A DNA stretch of 41,183 bases from Phycisphaerales bacterium. Its GTDB lineage: Bacteria > Planctomycetota > Phycisphaerae > Phycisphaerales > SM1A02. Below the pieces are notes generated by a model. That model made no database searches. It was not told the origin of the DNA and saw only the letters and a list, made by a program, of their open reading frames with translations. Positions 32,506 through 41,026 of the stretch are shown piece after piece; position 1 is the stretch's first letter; the number at the start of each line of letters is the position of its first letter. The position numbers and the translations under genes are program-made. Where the stretch lies: positions 1 to 41,183 of the forward strand of contig SIAB01000004.1 of NCBI GenBank assembly GCA_009692015.1, given 5' to 3'.

Positions 32506-33872
32506 TCCCAAAGCCAAGTGGATTTCGCCTCGGGCGAATCATGATCGTGGCGCGCCGCGAGTTTCGATCCACGGTCTTCACCAAGGGATTCATTCTCGGA
32601 GCCATCGCCTTTCCGCTGGCGATGTTCGTGGTGGTGGCGCTCATTCCGCTGCTTATGTCGGATCACGCTGTGCCCATTCAGGGCACGATCGTGATCGCTG
32701 ATTCCGACGGCTCGGTTGCCGCAGCGGCCCAGGCGACCTTTGATCGGATGCTCGACGATCCATTGAGCGTTGGCGGATCGGCGCAGGACCTGCTCGATAA
32801 AGACTCGCAACCAGCTCTCGACGACCTGCAGTCGCTCGGTGATGCGGGGACGATCGTGAATGTCAAAGTCATCCGCGTTTCGAATACCAGCGATCTCATC
32901 GCGCTGCGCGCCGATGTCCAAGCCGAAAGACTGCTCGCGCTGGCAGAAGTTCCGACTGATCTTCTCTCAGCAGACCCGCCCGTCGACTCGGTGATCGCGC
33001 TGCTCGTGCCCTCCAACATGTCTCCCAAGTCCACGGCACTTTTCTCGCGCACCATTCGCGATGCCACCGTCGTTGCCCGAGTCGAGAAGACTGGAACGGA
33101 CTTGAAGAAAGCCCGCGCGCTCGTGCGGCAACCCAAGACCGATGCGGCGCGCATGACCCGCGACGGAACCCAAGCTAGCGAGAGCCTTGAACTTCGCCTC
33201 TTTATCCCGGGCGGCTTCATGATTCTCATGTGGATCGCAACCTTCACCAGCGCCAATCAGCTCTGCACGACCACCATCGAAGAAAAGTCGAGCAAGGTGA
33301 TCGAAGTGCTCCTCTCGGCACTCAGTCCGACTGAATTGCTGGCGGGAAAGATCGTCGGACAGAGTTTCGTGAGCGCCATCATGCTGGCCACCTATGGTTC
33401 GGTTGGAATCGCGACCCTCGCCTTTGCGACGATGCTTGATGTGGTGCCACTCTCGGCGATGCTCATGTTCATCGTCTGGTTCGTGCTTGCCTACTTCATG
33501 GTGGCATCGATCATGGCCGCGGTCGGCAGCGCGGTGAGCGACCTGCGCGAGGCGCAGTCGCTCATCGGACCCGCTATGTCGGTGATGATGATCCCCCTGC
33601 TGGTCTGGCTGCCGATCTCCGAAAACCCAACCGGTTGGCTGGCGACCATCTCGAGTTTCATTCCGCCCATCGGTCCGTTCATCATGGTGCTGCGAACGAC
33701 CGGCGCAATCGAGCCGATCCCCGCCTGGCAAGTCATCGGCTCGCTGATCGTCAATTTTGCAGCAACATTCCTGCTGATCTGGCTCGCGGGGCGCGTCTTT
33801 CGCATCGGCGTGCTCATGCAGGGAAAGCCGCCGACACCACTCGAACTGCTGCGCTGGGCACGCGCCCGATGA
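32502..33872 (+). CDS. ABC transporter permease, NatB-like
   Basis: This is the membrane subunit partnered with the ATPase before it, 456 residues. It has the ABC-2/NatB layout: a first transmembrane helix near 25-50 (FILGAIAFPLAMFVVVALIPLL), a large extracytoplasmic domain (about 55-235), then five or more helices from about 237. The conserved linker TTIEEKSSKVIEVLLSALSPTELLAGKIVGQ is typical of NatB and related bacteriocin/ion exporters. The last part is ILVNFAATFLLIWLAGRVFRIGVLMQGK-like. It begins with ATGA overlap. Sodium or drug export is the family role; not shown here. Confidence 0.9.
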   Translation: MIPKPSGFRLGRIMIVARREFRSTVFTKGFILGAIAFPLAMFVVVALIPLLMSDHAVPIQGTIVIADSDGSVAAAAQATFDRMLDDPLSVGGSAQDLLDKDSQPALDDLQSLGDAGTIVNVKVIRVSNTSDLIALRADVQAERLLALAEVPTDLLSADPPVDSVIALLVPSNMSPKSTALFSRTIRDATVVARVEKTGTDLKKARALVRQPKTDAARMTRDGTQASESLELRLFIPGGFMILMWIATFTSANQLCTTTIEEKSSKVIEVLLSALSPTELLAGKIVGQSFVSAIMLATYGSVGIATLAFATMLDVVPLSAMLMFIVWFVLAYFMVASIMAAVGSAVSDLREAQSLIGPAMSVMMIPLLVWLPISENPTGWLATISSFIPPIGPFIMVLRTTGAIEPIPAWQVIGSLIVNFAATFLLIWLAGRVFRIGVLMQGKPPTPLELLRWARAR

Positions 33873-33887
33873 GCGCGCAGCACCTTC

Positions 33888-33893
33888 TACGAT
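33888..33893 (+). promoter_or_regulatory. -10 box of the HIT gene (leaderless type)
   Basis: TACGAT ending 7 nt before ATG 33901, 15 nt after the permease stop; no -35 visible. Confidence 0.35.
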
Positions 33894-33900
33894 CAACGCG

Positions 33901-34422
33901 ATGACACATCAGGATCTTTGGGCACCTTGGCGGATGACTTATCTGCGCGAACTGGAGGCCGCGGAGTCCGACCTGCGCGCTTCGGGCTCTTCGCCCTCCA
34001 CAAACTTTCTGCGCGCGGCGTGGGATGCCGTCGACAACGCCGCGGCGCATCATGTCGTCTTTCGAAACGACCACGGTCTCATCATGCTCAACCGATATCC
34101 CTACGCCAATGGTCATGTTCTGGCGGCACTTGCTGACCCTCGCCCGACCTTGATGGACTATGCCCCGGCCCAACGCGCGCAGCTTTGGATCCTCGTCGAC
34201 ATCGCAGTCGATCTGGTCGACCGCGCCTTTCATCCCCAAGGTGTCAATGTCGGACTCAACCAAGGGCGGGCTGCGGGCGCCGGGCTTCCGGAGCACCTGC
34301 ATGTGCATGTCGTGCCGCGCTGGAATGGTGACACCAACTTCATGGCCACGGTTGGGGCGATTCGCGTGATCCCCGACTCGCTCGAACAGTCGTGGCAGAT
34401 CCTGCGCAGCGCGGTCCGTTGA
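33901..34422 (+). CDS. HIT-domain nucleotide hydrolase/phosphorylase (Ap4A-type)
   Basis: This is a histidine-triad protein of 173 residues. The motif GLPEHLHVHVVPRWNGDTNFM carries the HxHxH triad. The N-terminal LWAPWRMTYL and the NRYPYANGHVL box are the signature of the Ap4A phosphorylase-like branch found in actinobacteria and others, so a dinucleoside polyphosphate substrate is likely. No linked partner. Start ATG 33901 fits the family's N-terminus (MTHQDLWAPWRM). Confidence 0.92.
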   Translation: MTHQDLWAPWRMTYLRELEAAESDLRASGSSPSTNFLRAAWDAVDNAAAHHVVFRNDHGLIMLNRYPYANGHVLAALADPRPTLMDYAPAQRAQLWILVDIAVDLVDRAFHPQGVNVGLNQGRAAGAGLPEHLHVHVVPRWNGDTNFMATVGAIRVIPDSLEQSWQILRSAVR

Positions 34423-34444
34423 TTGCTCTTGATCGGATCCGCCC

Positions 34445-35800
34445 GTGAAGTTCCCCATCGCTGACTATTTCTTTTCTGCCCTGAACAACTTTGTCGCGGG
34501 GTTCCATCCCCGTTCGCTCCCGCCCATGCTTCGGGCGAACTACGCGCGCGAACTGTTTTCATGGCTGCTTCTGCCCTTGATGCTCGGGGCCATCGAGGGT
34601 GGAACGATGGCGATCATCGTCAAGAAGATGTTTGAGGGAGCGCCCGGTGTGCACCCAGCGCAACTCGACTTCGCGGTGGCTGCCGTCAGCGCAGCACCAA
34701 ACATTGCCAACCTCGCCAGTTTTCTTTGGGCAGGCCTCGCCCATGGGCGAACCAAGGTGCCATTCATCAGCCGGCTGCAATTGGCGACTTGCTCCTGCGT
34801 GGCGATGATCGCGGTCGTGCCGCTCTCGTCGGGTGGACTCCTCGCGCTCACGATCCTCATTTTCGTCGCCCGCATTCTCTGGACGGGTGTCATCACCATT
34901 CGCACCGCGGTCTGGCGCAACAACTATCCCCGCGCCAACCGCGCGCTCATCGCCGGCAAGATGGCCATGGTGCAAGCTGTCATGCTCGCGATCACCGGCC
35001 TCGTGATTGGCGAGGCAATGGACATCGCGCCTGGATCCTTTCGATACCTCTTCCCAGCCCTCGCACTGGCGGGCTTCGCGGGAAACGCGATCTACCGAAA
35101 GGTGCGACTCCGTGGCCAAAGGCGACTGCAACGGGCGGAACAGGAAGGACGAGCCGCTGGCGCTGCGCGCGTCGATCCGCGGCGACTCTTTTCGCTGCTG
35201 CGCGAAGACCGCTTCTACGCCCGATTCATGTGGTGGATGTCCGTCTTTGGTCTCGGCAATCTGATGATGGGACCGCCGCAGGTCATCGTGCTCAACGATG
35301 AGTTCCACACCTCATATCTCGAGGGGATCCTGGCCACGACCGTGATTCCCCTCATGGTGATGCCGCTGGCGATACCGGCGTGGTCACGGTTGCTCTCGCG
35401 CACCCATGTGATCGCCTTTCGATCCATTCACGGATGGACCTTTGTGCTCGCCTCTGCAGCGATGTGGATCGCAGTCCTCATGCACTCGCTGCCGCTCATG
35501 TATTTCGCAAGTGTGCTGCTGGGACTTGGCTTCGCAGGCGGCGCGCTCGCGTGGAATCTCGGTCATCACGACTTCGCCCCAGCGCACCGCGATAGCGAAT
35601 ATATGTCGCTCCATGTGACCCTCAATGGCATCCGGGGTGCCCTCGCCCCCTTTCTCGCCGTGGCAATCTATTTTCCGATGGCTCGCGCGGGATGGGGGGG
35701 GTGGTTCTTCTTTCTTTGCTTCCTGATCAACCTCGTTGGGCTCTTCGGCTTCATGTCTATGCGGCGGGACATTCCCCCGCGAAAGCCCGCAGAAATTTGA
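34445..35800 (+). CDS. Major facilitator superfamily transporter
   Basis: This is a polytopic membrane protein of 451 residues with about 12 predicted helices, in two halves joined by a basic cytoplasmic loop (about 215-250: RKVRLRGQRRLQRAEQEGRAAG). The MFS fold is assigned from helix number and the loop; no substrate motif is evident. Start GTG 34445 lies 22 nt after the HIT stop. A weak TCGGAT stands 6 nt before it. The stop codon TGA is part of the extended -10 of the rpsA promoter. Confidence 0.82.
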   Translation: MKFPIADYFFSALNNFVAGFHPRSLPPMLRANYARELFSWLLLPLMLGAIEGGTMAIIVKKMFEGAPGVHPAQLDFAVAAVSAAPNIANLASFLWAGLAHGRTKVPFISRLQLATCSCVAMIAVVPLSSGGLLALTILIFVARILWTGVITIRTAVWRNNYPRANRALIAGKMAMVQAVMLAITGLVIGEAMDIAPGSFRYLFPALALAGFAGNAIYRKVRLRGQRRLQRAEQEGRAAGAARVDPRRLFSLLREDRFYARFMWWMSVFGLGNLMMGPPQVIVLNDEFHTSYLEGILATTVIPLMVMPLAIPAWSRLLSRTHVIAFRSIHGWTFVLASAAMWIAVLMHSLPLMYFASVLLGLGFAGGALAWNLGHHDFAPAHRDSEYMSLHVTLNGIRGALAPFLAVAIYFPMARAGWGGWFFFLCFLINLVGLFGFMSMRRDIPPRKPAEI

Positions 35801-35806
35801 TATATT
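35798..35806 (+). promoter_or_regulatory. Extended -10 promoter of rpsA
   Basis: TGA-TATATT: TG at 35798-35799 followed by TATATT at 35801-35806, directly on the MFS stop codon. No -35 match; the TG extension could compensate. It gives a leader of about 87 nt. Confidence 0.6.
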
Positions 35807-35899
35807 CACCAACCCGCCACTGAGATGGTCTCAGGGGCAATCGCCTTGCGGTCGAGCATCGTGCTCGTCCGCGCACTTTGGAACGCACCCCCCCCTCCC

Positions 35900-37696
35900 A
35901 TGGTTGATTACAACTTAATTGAAGACATCGGACTCGATCAGAACGCCACCGCAGAGCTCTTCCGCGAGGCATTCGGCGATCGACCCATCGCCGACGACTT
36001 GACCGACATCATGAACAAGGCCGGAGCCTCGATTGGCTCACCCAACAGTGTCATCAAGGGCATCGTGGTTTCCGTCAGCGGCGATTATGTGATCGTCGAT
36101 GTCGGGCTGAAGAGCGAGGGACAGATTTCCAAGGAAGAGTTCGAGGACGCTGGTGGAGTTTCTCCCGGCGATGTCGTCGATGTGCTCCTCGAGGAAATCG
36201 AAGACGGCGAAGGCAACATCGTCCTCTCCAAGCGCAAGGCCGATCGAATCCGTGGCTGGGAGCAACTGCTGCAATCCAAGAAGGAAGGCGATGTTGTCGA
36301 AGGAAAGGTGCTGCGCAAGATCAAGGGTGGACTCTTGGTTGACATCGGAGTTCCAGTCTTCCTCCCCGCATCGCAAGTGGATGTTCGTCGCCCCGGTGAT
36401 GTGGGCGACTTCGTGGGTCGCACCATTCGGGCTGCGGTGCTCAAGATCGACCTCGAAAGACGAAACATCGTCATCAGCCGTCGCAAGCTCATCGAAGTTG
36501 AACGCGAGGATGCGAGACGACACCTGCTCACGCAAGTCAAGGAAGGCGACATCGTCAAGGGAACCGTCACGAATATTGCAGAATTCGGGGCATTCGTGGA
36601 CCTCGGCGGTATCGATGGGCTCCTGCACATCACCGATATGTCATGGGGTCGGGTCAACCATCCCACCGAGATCGTGAAGGTTGGACAGGAAGTCGAAGTC
36701 AAGGTCTTGAACATCGACCGCGAGCGCGAGAAGATCGCCCTCGGTCTGAAGCAGCGCGAGCCAAGCCCCTGGGAAGAAATCGAACAGAAGTATCCCGTCG
36801 GGGCGCGCGTTCGTGGTTCCGTGGTCAGCCTGATGTCGTACGGCGCGTTCGTGCGCCTCGAAGATGGCATCGAAGGACTCGTCCATGTGAGCGAAATGTC
36901 ATGGACCCGCCGCGTCAATCATCCGAGCGAGATTGTCCAGGCCGGACAGGAGATTGATGTCGTGGTGCTCGACTTCAACAAGGACAAGCTCGAGATCTCA
37001 CTGGGAATGAAGCAGTGTGAATTGAACCCATGGGATCTGGTTGCAGAGCACTACCCACTCGGAACGGTCATCACTGGAAAGGTCCGCAACCTCGCCAACT
37101 ACGGCGCGTTCATCGAAATCGAAGCTGGCATCGATGGACTCCTGCACATCTCGGATATGTCCTGGACCAAGAAGATCGCCCATCCAAACGAGGCCTTCAA
37201 GAAGGGCGAAGAAGTGAAGTGCGTGGTCATCGAAGTCGACCAGGAGAAGCAGCGGGTTGGTCTGGGTGTGAAGCAATTGACCGAGGATCCATGGGTCGAA
37301 GCGATCCCTAGTGCGTACCGCCCCGGCATGATCGTGAAGGGCGTGGTCACCAAGATCACCAACTTCGGCGTGTTCGTGGAACTCGAGGAGGGGCTCGAAG
37401 GATTGCTGCACATCTCGGAACTCAGCGACCAGAAGGTCGAGAACCCGATGGACATCGTCAAGGCTGGGCAAGAGGTCGATGTGAAGATTCTGCGTGTCGA
37501 CACCGAAGATCGCAAGATCGGTCTCAGCCTCAAGCGGGCACAGTGGACCGCAGGCGCCGGTGGCTCGGGCGGTCGTGAAGAGACCCCTGCAAGCAGTGAA
37601 GACGATGCCTTCATCCTTCCAAAGAAGCCCAAGCCGACCAAGGGTGGTATGGACGACCACGGAGCGCTCGGTACCGACAAGATCAAACTCAACTGA
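35900..37696 (+). CDS. rpsA: Small ribosomal subunit protein bS1, six S1 domains
   Basis: S1 binds mRNA on the 30S subunit and helps initiate translation of structured or weak-SD mRNAs. It has 598 residues. Six S1 repeats are visible at about 50-115, 132-198, 219-287, 304-372, 389-457 and 476-545; repeats 3-6 are the most regular (GTVTNIAEFGAFVDLGGIDGLLHITDMSW and similar blocks ending in the NI/KIALGLKQ motif). The tail is acidic then basic (ETPASSEDDAFILPKKPKPTKGG). ATG 35900 is chosen, since the frame open to 35825 lies across the leader. There is no Shine-Dalgarno; the start is preceded by a run of eight C. Monocistronic, ended by a terminator. Confidence 0.96.
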   Translation: MVDYNLIEDIGLDQNATAELFREAFGDRPIADDLTDIMNKAGASIGSPNSVIKGIVVSVSGDYVIVDVGLKSEGQISKEEFEDAGGVSPGDVVDVLLEEIEDGEGNIVLSKRKADRIRGWEQLLQSKKEGDVVEGKVLRKIKGGLLVDIGVPVFLPASQVDVRRPGDVGDFVGRTIRAAVLKIDLERRNIVISRRKLIEVEREDARRHLLTQVKEGDIVKGTVTNIAEFGAFVDLGGIDGLLHITDMSWGRVNHPTEIVKVGQEVEVKVLNIDREREKIALGLKQREPSPWEEIEQKYPVGARVRGSVVSLMSYGAFVRLEDGIEGLVHVSEMSWTRRVNHPSEIVQAGQEIDVVVLDFNKDKLEISLGMKQCELNPWDLVAEHYPLGTVITGKVRNLANYGAFIEIEAGIDGLLHISDMSWTKKIAHPNEAFKKGEEVKCVVIEVDQEKQRVGLGVKQLTEDPWVEAIPSAYRPGMIVKGVVTKITNFGVFVELEEGLEGLLHISELSDQKVENPMDIVKAGQEVDVKILRVDTEDRKIGLSLKRAQWTAGAGGSGGREETPASSEDDAFILPKKPKPTKGGMDDHGALGTDKIKLN

Positions 37697-37760
37697 GTGA
37701 TCCCACTCGACTGAGTCAAAAGATTCGACTGATCGAAGCGCTCGCGAGAACGCGCGATCC

Positions 37761-37805
37761 AAAAGCAACGACGGCCTGCGAGTTTTCGCAGGCCGTCGCG
37801 CTTTT
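37761..37805. terminator. Strong terminator after rpsA, probably bidirectional
   Basis: A perfect 13-bp stem: CGACGGCCTGCGA (37769-37781), loop GTTT, TCGCAGGCCGTCG (37786-37798). AAAAGC on the left and GCTTTT on the right extend the symmetry. The T run on the plus strand is short (four), so it may need the stem strength. Confidence 0.75.
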
Positions 37806-37888
37806 CGGCACATCCTGCGCACGCGCGCTGGGATGTGTCTCCCCATCCGCCCCACCGCCCCCCTCAGGGGGGGTGGTCGTGCCGAAAA
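37802..37888 (+). other. Structured spacer between rpsA and the next gene
   Basis: The rest of the 348-nt gap 37697-38044 holds nested inverted repeats: TTTTCGGCAC (37802-37811) with GTGCCGAAAA (37879-37888), a 7-bp CACATCC (37809-37815)/GGATGTG (37831-37837), and CCACC...CCCCC (37852-37863) with GGGGGGGTGG (37867-37876). The first two share CAC and so exclude each other. No coding sequence is credible here. It may be a small RNA, a second terminator or simply read-through DNA. Confidence 0.4.
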
Positions 37889-38032
37889 AGGCGGTCGTAT
37901 CAGAGGATTGCGAGAAAGGACAATATCGTGAGCAGCGCAAGACGCTGGCGCGTGACCTCGTATGGAATGATCCGATGAATGAACATCTCAACTCTTTCGC
38001 AACAACTCTCGATCAAACAAATGATCGACCCG

Positions 38033-38038
38033 TACACT
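38033..38038 (+). promoter_or_regulatory. -10 box of the exported AMMECR1-like gene (leaderless type)
   Basis: TACACT ending 6 nt before ATG 38045. No -35 found. Confidence 0.4.
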
Positions 38039-38044
38039 CGAAAG

Positions 38045-39913
38045 ATGCCCCGACTTTGGCGAATTGCCAATACTTGTCTTTGTTTTTTGCTCGTTATTCC
38101 GCTTTTTGCCCATTCCACGCCACCATCTGCCTCTGACTCACTCGCCGCCTGGACCGCCTGCAGGTCATCTATCGACCGCGGCGCCGTCGCAGAAACGGCG
38201 GAGATTCCCGGTTTTTCAGAGGTTTGGAGCGCCGTGGTCATCCTACGCAAGGATGGAAAGGTGCTTGGGGTAGGAGATTCGCACGAGGCGAACCCGATCT
38301 TTGGGGCGCTCAAGACGGCGCTGGCCGATGCACGGGTGAGGACTTTCCAAAGTGGAGCGAATCCAGAGTCGATCAAGTGGAATCAGGTCACGCTCGAACT
38401 TGAATTGGGATCGAAACCAGAACCACTCGTTGGTGGTACATACGAACAAGCCGCACACTTCATCGAGCCGGCACTCGATGGGATCGCAGTGCGGCGGGGC
38501 GGACAATGGGCGGTTGCGCACCCCGCTGTGTTGCAGGCTCTCAACGCCGCAGCGACACCCGATCAATCATTGCTCTCACTGGTGATGCAGTTGGGACTTC
38601 CAGCGCGAGAATTCGCGGCGCTCCCCACGACAGAACGCGTCGGACTCTATCGATTCGATGCCACGCGCCTCGTGCAGCCCACCCCGGAGATGGCAGCGAC
38701 CTTTGTCCACCGCGGTTCTCGCATCGAACCAACACCTGATCCGATCCATGCCGCTACCTCGGCGCACGAAGCCGCGCTGGCCATCTTCGAGTGGTTCGAG
38801 CGGTCGTTCATCCGCCCGAGCACGCGCGCTGCCGATGCGTCCATCGGTGAGCAGCAAGCGCTCGAGATGCTCGGACTTCGCGGCAACTATCTGCCTGCCG
38901 AGGGAAGGGATGAGTCGATCAATGCCGCACCAGCCGAGCAAGCGCTCGCTGCCTTTGCGATCGCGCGATTTGCAACACTCAACAGTTCCGATGCCGACCT
39001 CGCCCGGCGCGCCCGCCTGCTTTCCGTGGACATTCTTGCGGCGCTGCACAAGGTCGCACCCATCGAGCGCGATCCGCTGGCGGATCGGAAGACACTCGCC
39101 TGGATCGTGATGACCACCCTCGAGCTTGGGAGTTGCGTTCAAGGCTCCCCCGCCGCAACTGCGCTGGGCGCGAATGCCAAGGATCTGCTGGCCAAGGAAG
39201 TGCTTGCGAACGCCAAGGATCCCGAGGGAATCCTGCGCGGCGATCCCTTGGAGCAGGCGCTCACGGCAGCGGCGCTGGCGACCTTCGATCGCGCTGGTCA
39301 ACCACTCGTCGATCGCGCCGCCCTCGTCGCTGCGATCGATTCACAGTGGACCGGCGATGCGCGCAGCTCACTCGTGGGCGTGATGGGCTGGCTGCTCTGG
39401 GCTGATCGACAACTCGGGGCGATTCCAGCCACGCACACCATCATCGCCCGCGCCGCGCGCGCGGCACTCTCGCGAGCTCAACTTGGATTGCAGATCGGGT
39501 TGCAATCGCAGTCGAGCGACTCGGGCGAATCACCAACGGCTGCCCGCGTTGCGCCCGACCTGGTTGGCTCGCTCGCACTCGCCGGAATCGGAAGCAAGGG
39601 TGCAACGGCTCAGACCGCGCGGCCTGGATACGCGCTGGCACTCATGATGACTGATCCAACACTCACCCTCGTTGGAGAGCAGTACCGCGCGCGCGCCATG
39701 CAGATCGGCATCATTCGGTTCCTGCGCCAATTGGGATATGACGAAGTTTCGTGCTACCTCGTGCGCGATTTGGAACGCGCCAGTGGGGCCATCCGCACCG
39801 CTCCGTGGGAGAGCAGCGTTGCTGTGGCAGGAAACGCGATGGCGCTCTTGTGTCTCGAAGAGTCTGCATTTTCGGTCAATTCGCTCAATTTGGTGCTAGA
39901 GTCTTCCAAGTAG
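38045..39913 (+). CDS. Exported protein of unknown function with an AMMECR1-like N-terminal segment
   Basis: This is a secreted protein of 622 residues. An N-terminal signal peptide (MPRLWRIANTCLCFLLVIPLFAHS) supports the start at 38045 rather than the upstream ATG at 37979. The part near residues 60-110 (SAVVILRKDGKVLGVGDSHEANPIFGALKTALADAR) resembles AMMECR1-fold proteins. The remaining 450 residues are helix-rich, Ala-rich sequence without a motif I recognise. The role is unknown. It is followed by the secretin-N-like gene 27 nt later, so a shared envelope function is possible. Confidence 0.7.
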   Translation: MPRLWRIANTCLCFLLVIPLFAHSTPPSASDSLAAWTACRSSIDRGAVAETAEIPGFSEVWSAVVILRKDGKVLGVGDSHEANPIFGALKTALADARVRTFQSGANPESIKWNQVTLELELGSKPEPLVGGTYEQAAHFIEPALDGIAVRRGGQWAVAHPAVLQALNAAATPDQSLLSLVMQLGLPAREFAALPTTERVGLYRFDATRLVQPTPEMAATFVHRGSRIEPTPDPIHAATSAHEAALAIFEWFERSFIRPSTRAADASIGEQQALEMLGLRGNYLPAEGRDESINAAPAEQALAAFAIARFATLNSSDADLARRARLLSVDILAALHKVAPIERDPLADRKTLAWIVMTTLELGSCVQGSPAATALGANAKDLLAKEVLANAKDPEGILRGDPLEQALTAAALATFDRAGQPLVDRAALVAAIDSQWTGDARSSLVGVMGWLLWADRQLGAIPATHTIIARAARAALSRAQLGLQIGLQSQSSDSGESPTAARVAPDLVGSLALAGIGSKGATAQTARPGYALALMMTDPTLTLVGEQYRARAMQIGIIRFLRQLGYDEVSCYLVRDLERASGAIRTAPWESSVAVAGNAMALLCLEESAFSVNSLNLVLESSK

Positions 39914-39940
39914 CGACGGTCCAAAAACAGGAGTTCACCA

Positions 39941-41026
39941 ATGTCCGTGAGCAATCCAATCAAGTCAGTTGCAGCGCTCACACTCACGCTTGTCAGCGCC
40001 TGCGCCTTCGCACAGTCGAGTGCCGCGCCAGTTCCCGCGCCTGCACCAAAACCTGTGGCGAAAGTTGCGACAGCCCAGGCCGCGACCGCAGCACCGGTCG
40101 CACAAGCAACGCCGCGATCGCCCGAAGAGTGGTTCTCAGAGCCACCCGACATGCTGTTCGCGCTTCTGAACACCGAGGTCTCGATCGATTTCGACGAGAC
40201 GCCAGCCAAGGAGGCGATCGAGTACATCCAGCAGATAGTCGGCGTGCAGATGGTTTCGCGCTGGCTGACAGAGCGCAATCTCTCTGGGATGGATCCCGCG
40301 GAACTCATTTCGCTGAAACTGCACCGCGTTGCAGCCGTTGATGCGCTCGACGCGGTGCTCGCGCAACTTTCAACCGAGTCGAGCTGCACTTGGCAACTTC
40401 GCAAGGGATTTCTAGAAATTGGAACGAAAGCGAGTTTGTCGCGCGCGGGATCGCGTGAGACAAAGCTCTATCCGATCAAGGATCTGCTTTACGAGGTCCC
40501 CTACTTTGACAATGCTCCAGACTTCAACATGGATGCCGCGCTCAACCAAGGCAGCGGCGGAGGAATGGGCGGAGGCGGTGGCGGTATGGGCGGAGGCGGA
40601 GGCTTTGGCGGAGGCGGAGGTGGCGGTTCCGGCGGCGGTGGTGGCGGTGGCGGCAGCCTCTTTGGAAATGCTGGAGCGAGTCCAGAGCGAGACACAGACA
40701 GCGCCAAGGCCATGCGATTGATTCAGCTGGTCAAGACCCTCGTCGAACCAGAAGCCTGGGAAAACGACTGGGCTTTCATCGATTACACCAAGGACTGCCT
40801 CATCGTGCGCGCTCCCGATTTCGTTCATCGTGCGCTTGGCGGATACGCATTTCTGCCACCTTCAAGACTCGAGCGGCAGCGCGGCGCTGGTCGCTATGTT
40901 TCGTTCACCGCTCCAATGAGTTTCTCGCAGCTGCAGGGCTTTACACCCGTTCCGGTGGGTGGTGCCGCCGGAAGCAACGGCCGCGGCGGGAGTGGTGGTG
41001 GCGGTTCGGGCGGTCCAAATCCTTGA
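39941..41026 (+). CDS. Exported Gly-rich protein with secretin-N-like modules
   Basis: This is a secreted protein of 361 residues with a signal peptide ending in ACAFAQS. Two short modules that resemble secretin N/STN domains (about 78-160: EVSIDFDETPAKEAIEYIQQIVGVQM...; about 245-290: AMRLIQLVKTLVEPEAWENDWAFIDYTKDCLIVRAPDFVHRAL) are separated by an almost pure glycine linker (about 204-238). No beta-barrel secretin domain follows, so it is not itself a secretin pore. Start ATG 39941 has AGGAG at 39929-39933 with 7 nt spacing. The end (GGSGGGGSGGPNP) is again glycine-rich. The next gene overlaps its stop (TTGA). Confidence 0.72.
   Translation: MSVSNPIKSVAALTLTLVSACAFAQSSAAPVPAPAPKPVAKVATAQAATAAPVAQATPRSPEEWFSEPPDMLFALLNTEVSIDFDETPAKEAIEYIQQIVGVQMVSRWLTERNLSGMDPAELISLKLHRVAAVDALDAVLAQLSTESSCTWQLRKGFLEIGTKASLSRAGSRETKLYPIKDLLYEVPYFDNAPDFNMDAALNQGSGGGMGGGGGGMGGGGGFGGGGGGGSGGGGGGGGSLFGNAGASPERDTDSAKAMRLIQLVKTLVEPEAWENDWAFIDYTKDCLIVRAPDFVHRALGGYAFLPPSRLERQRGAGRYVSFTAPMSFSQLQGFTPVPVGGAAGSNGRGGSGGGGSGGPNP
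40550..40654 (+). repeat. Glycine-codon low-complexity tract
   Basis: Thirty-five codons encoding 30 Gly with two Ser, two Met and one Phe, using mixed GGC/GGA/GGT codons. Prone to slippage; length may differ between strains and assemblies. Confidence 0.8.
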
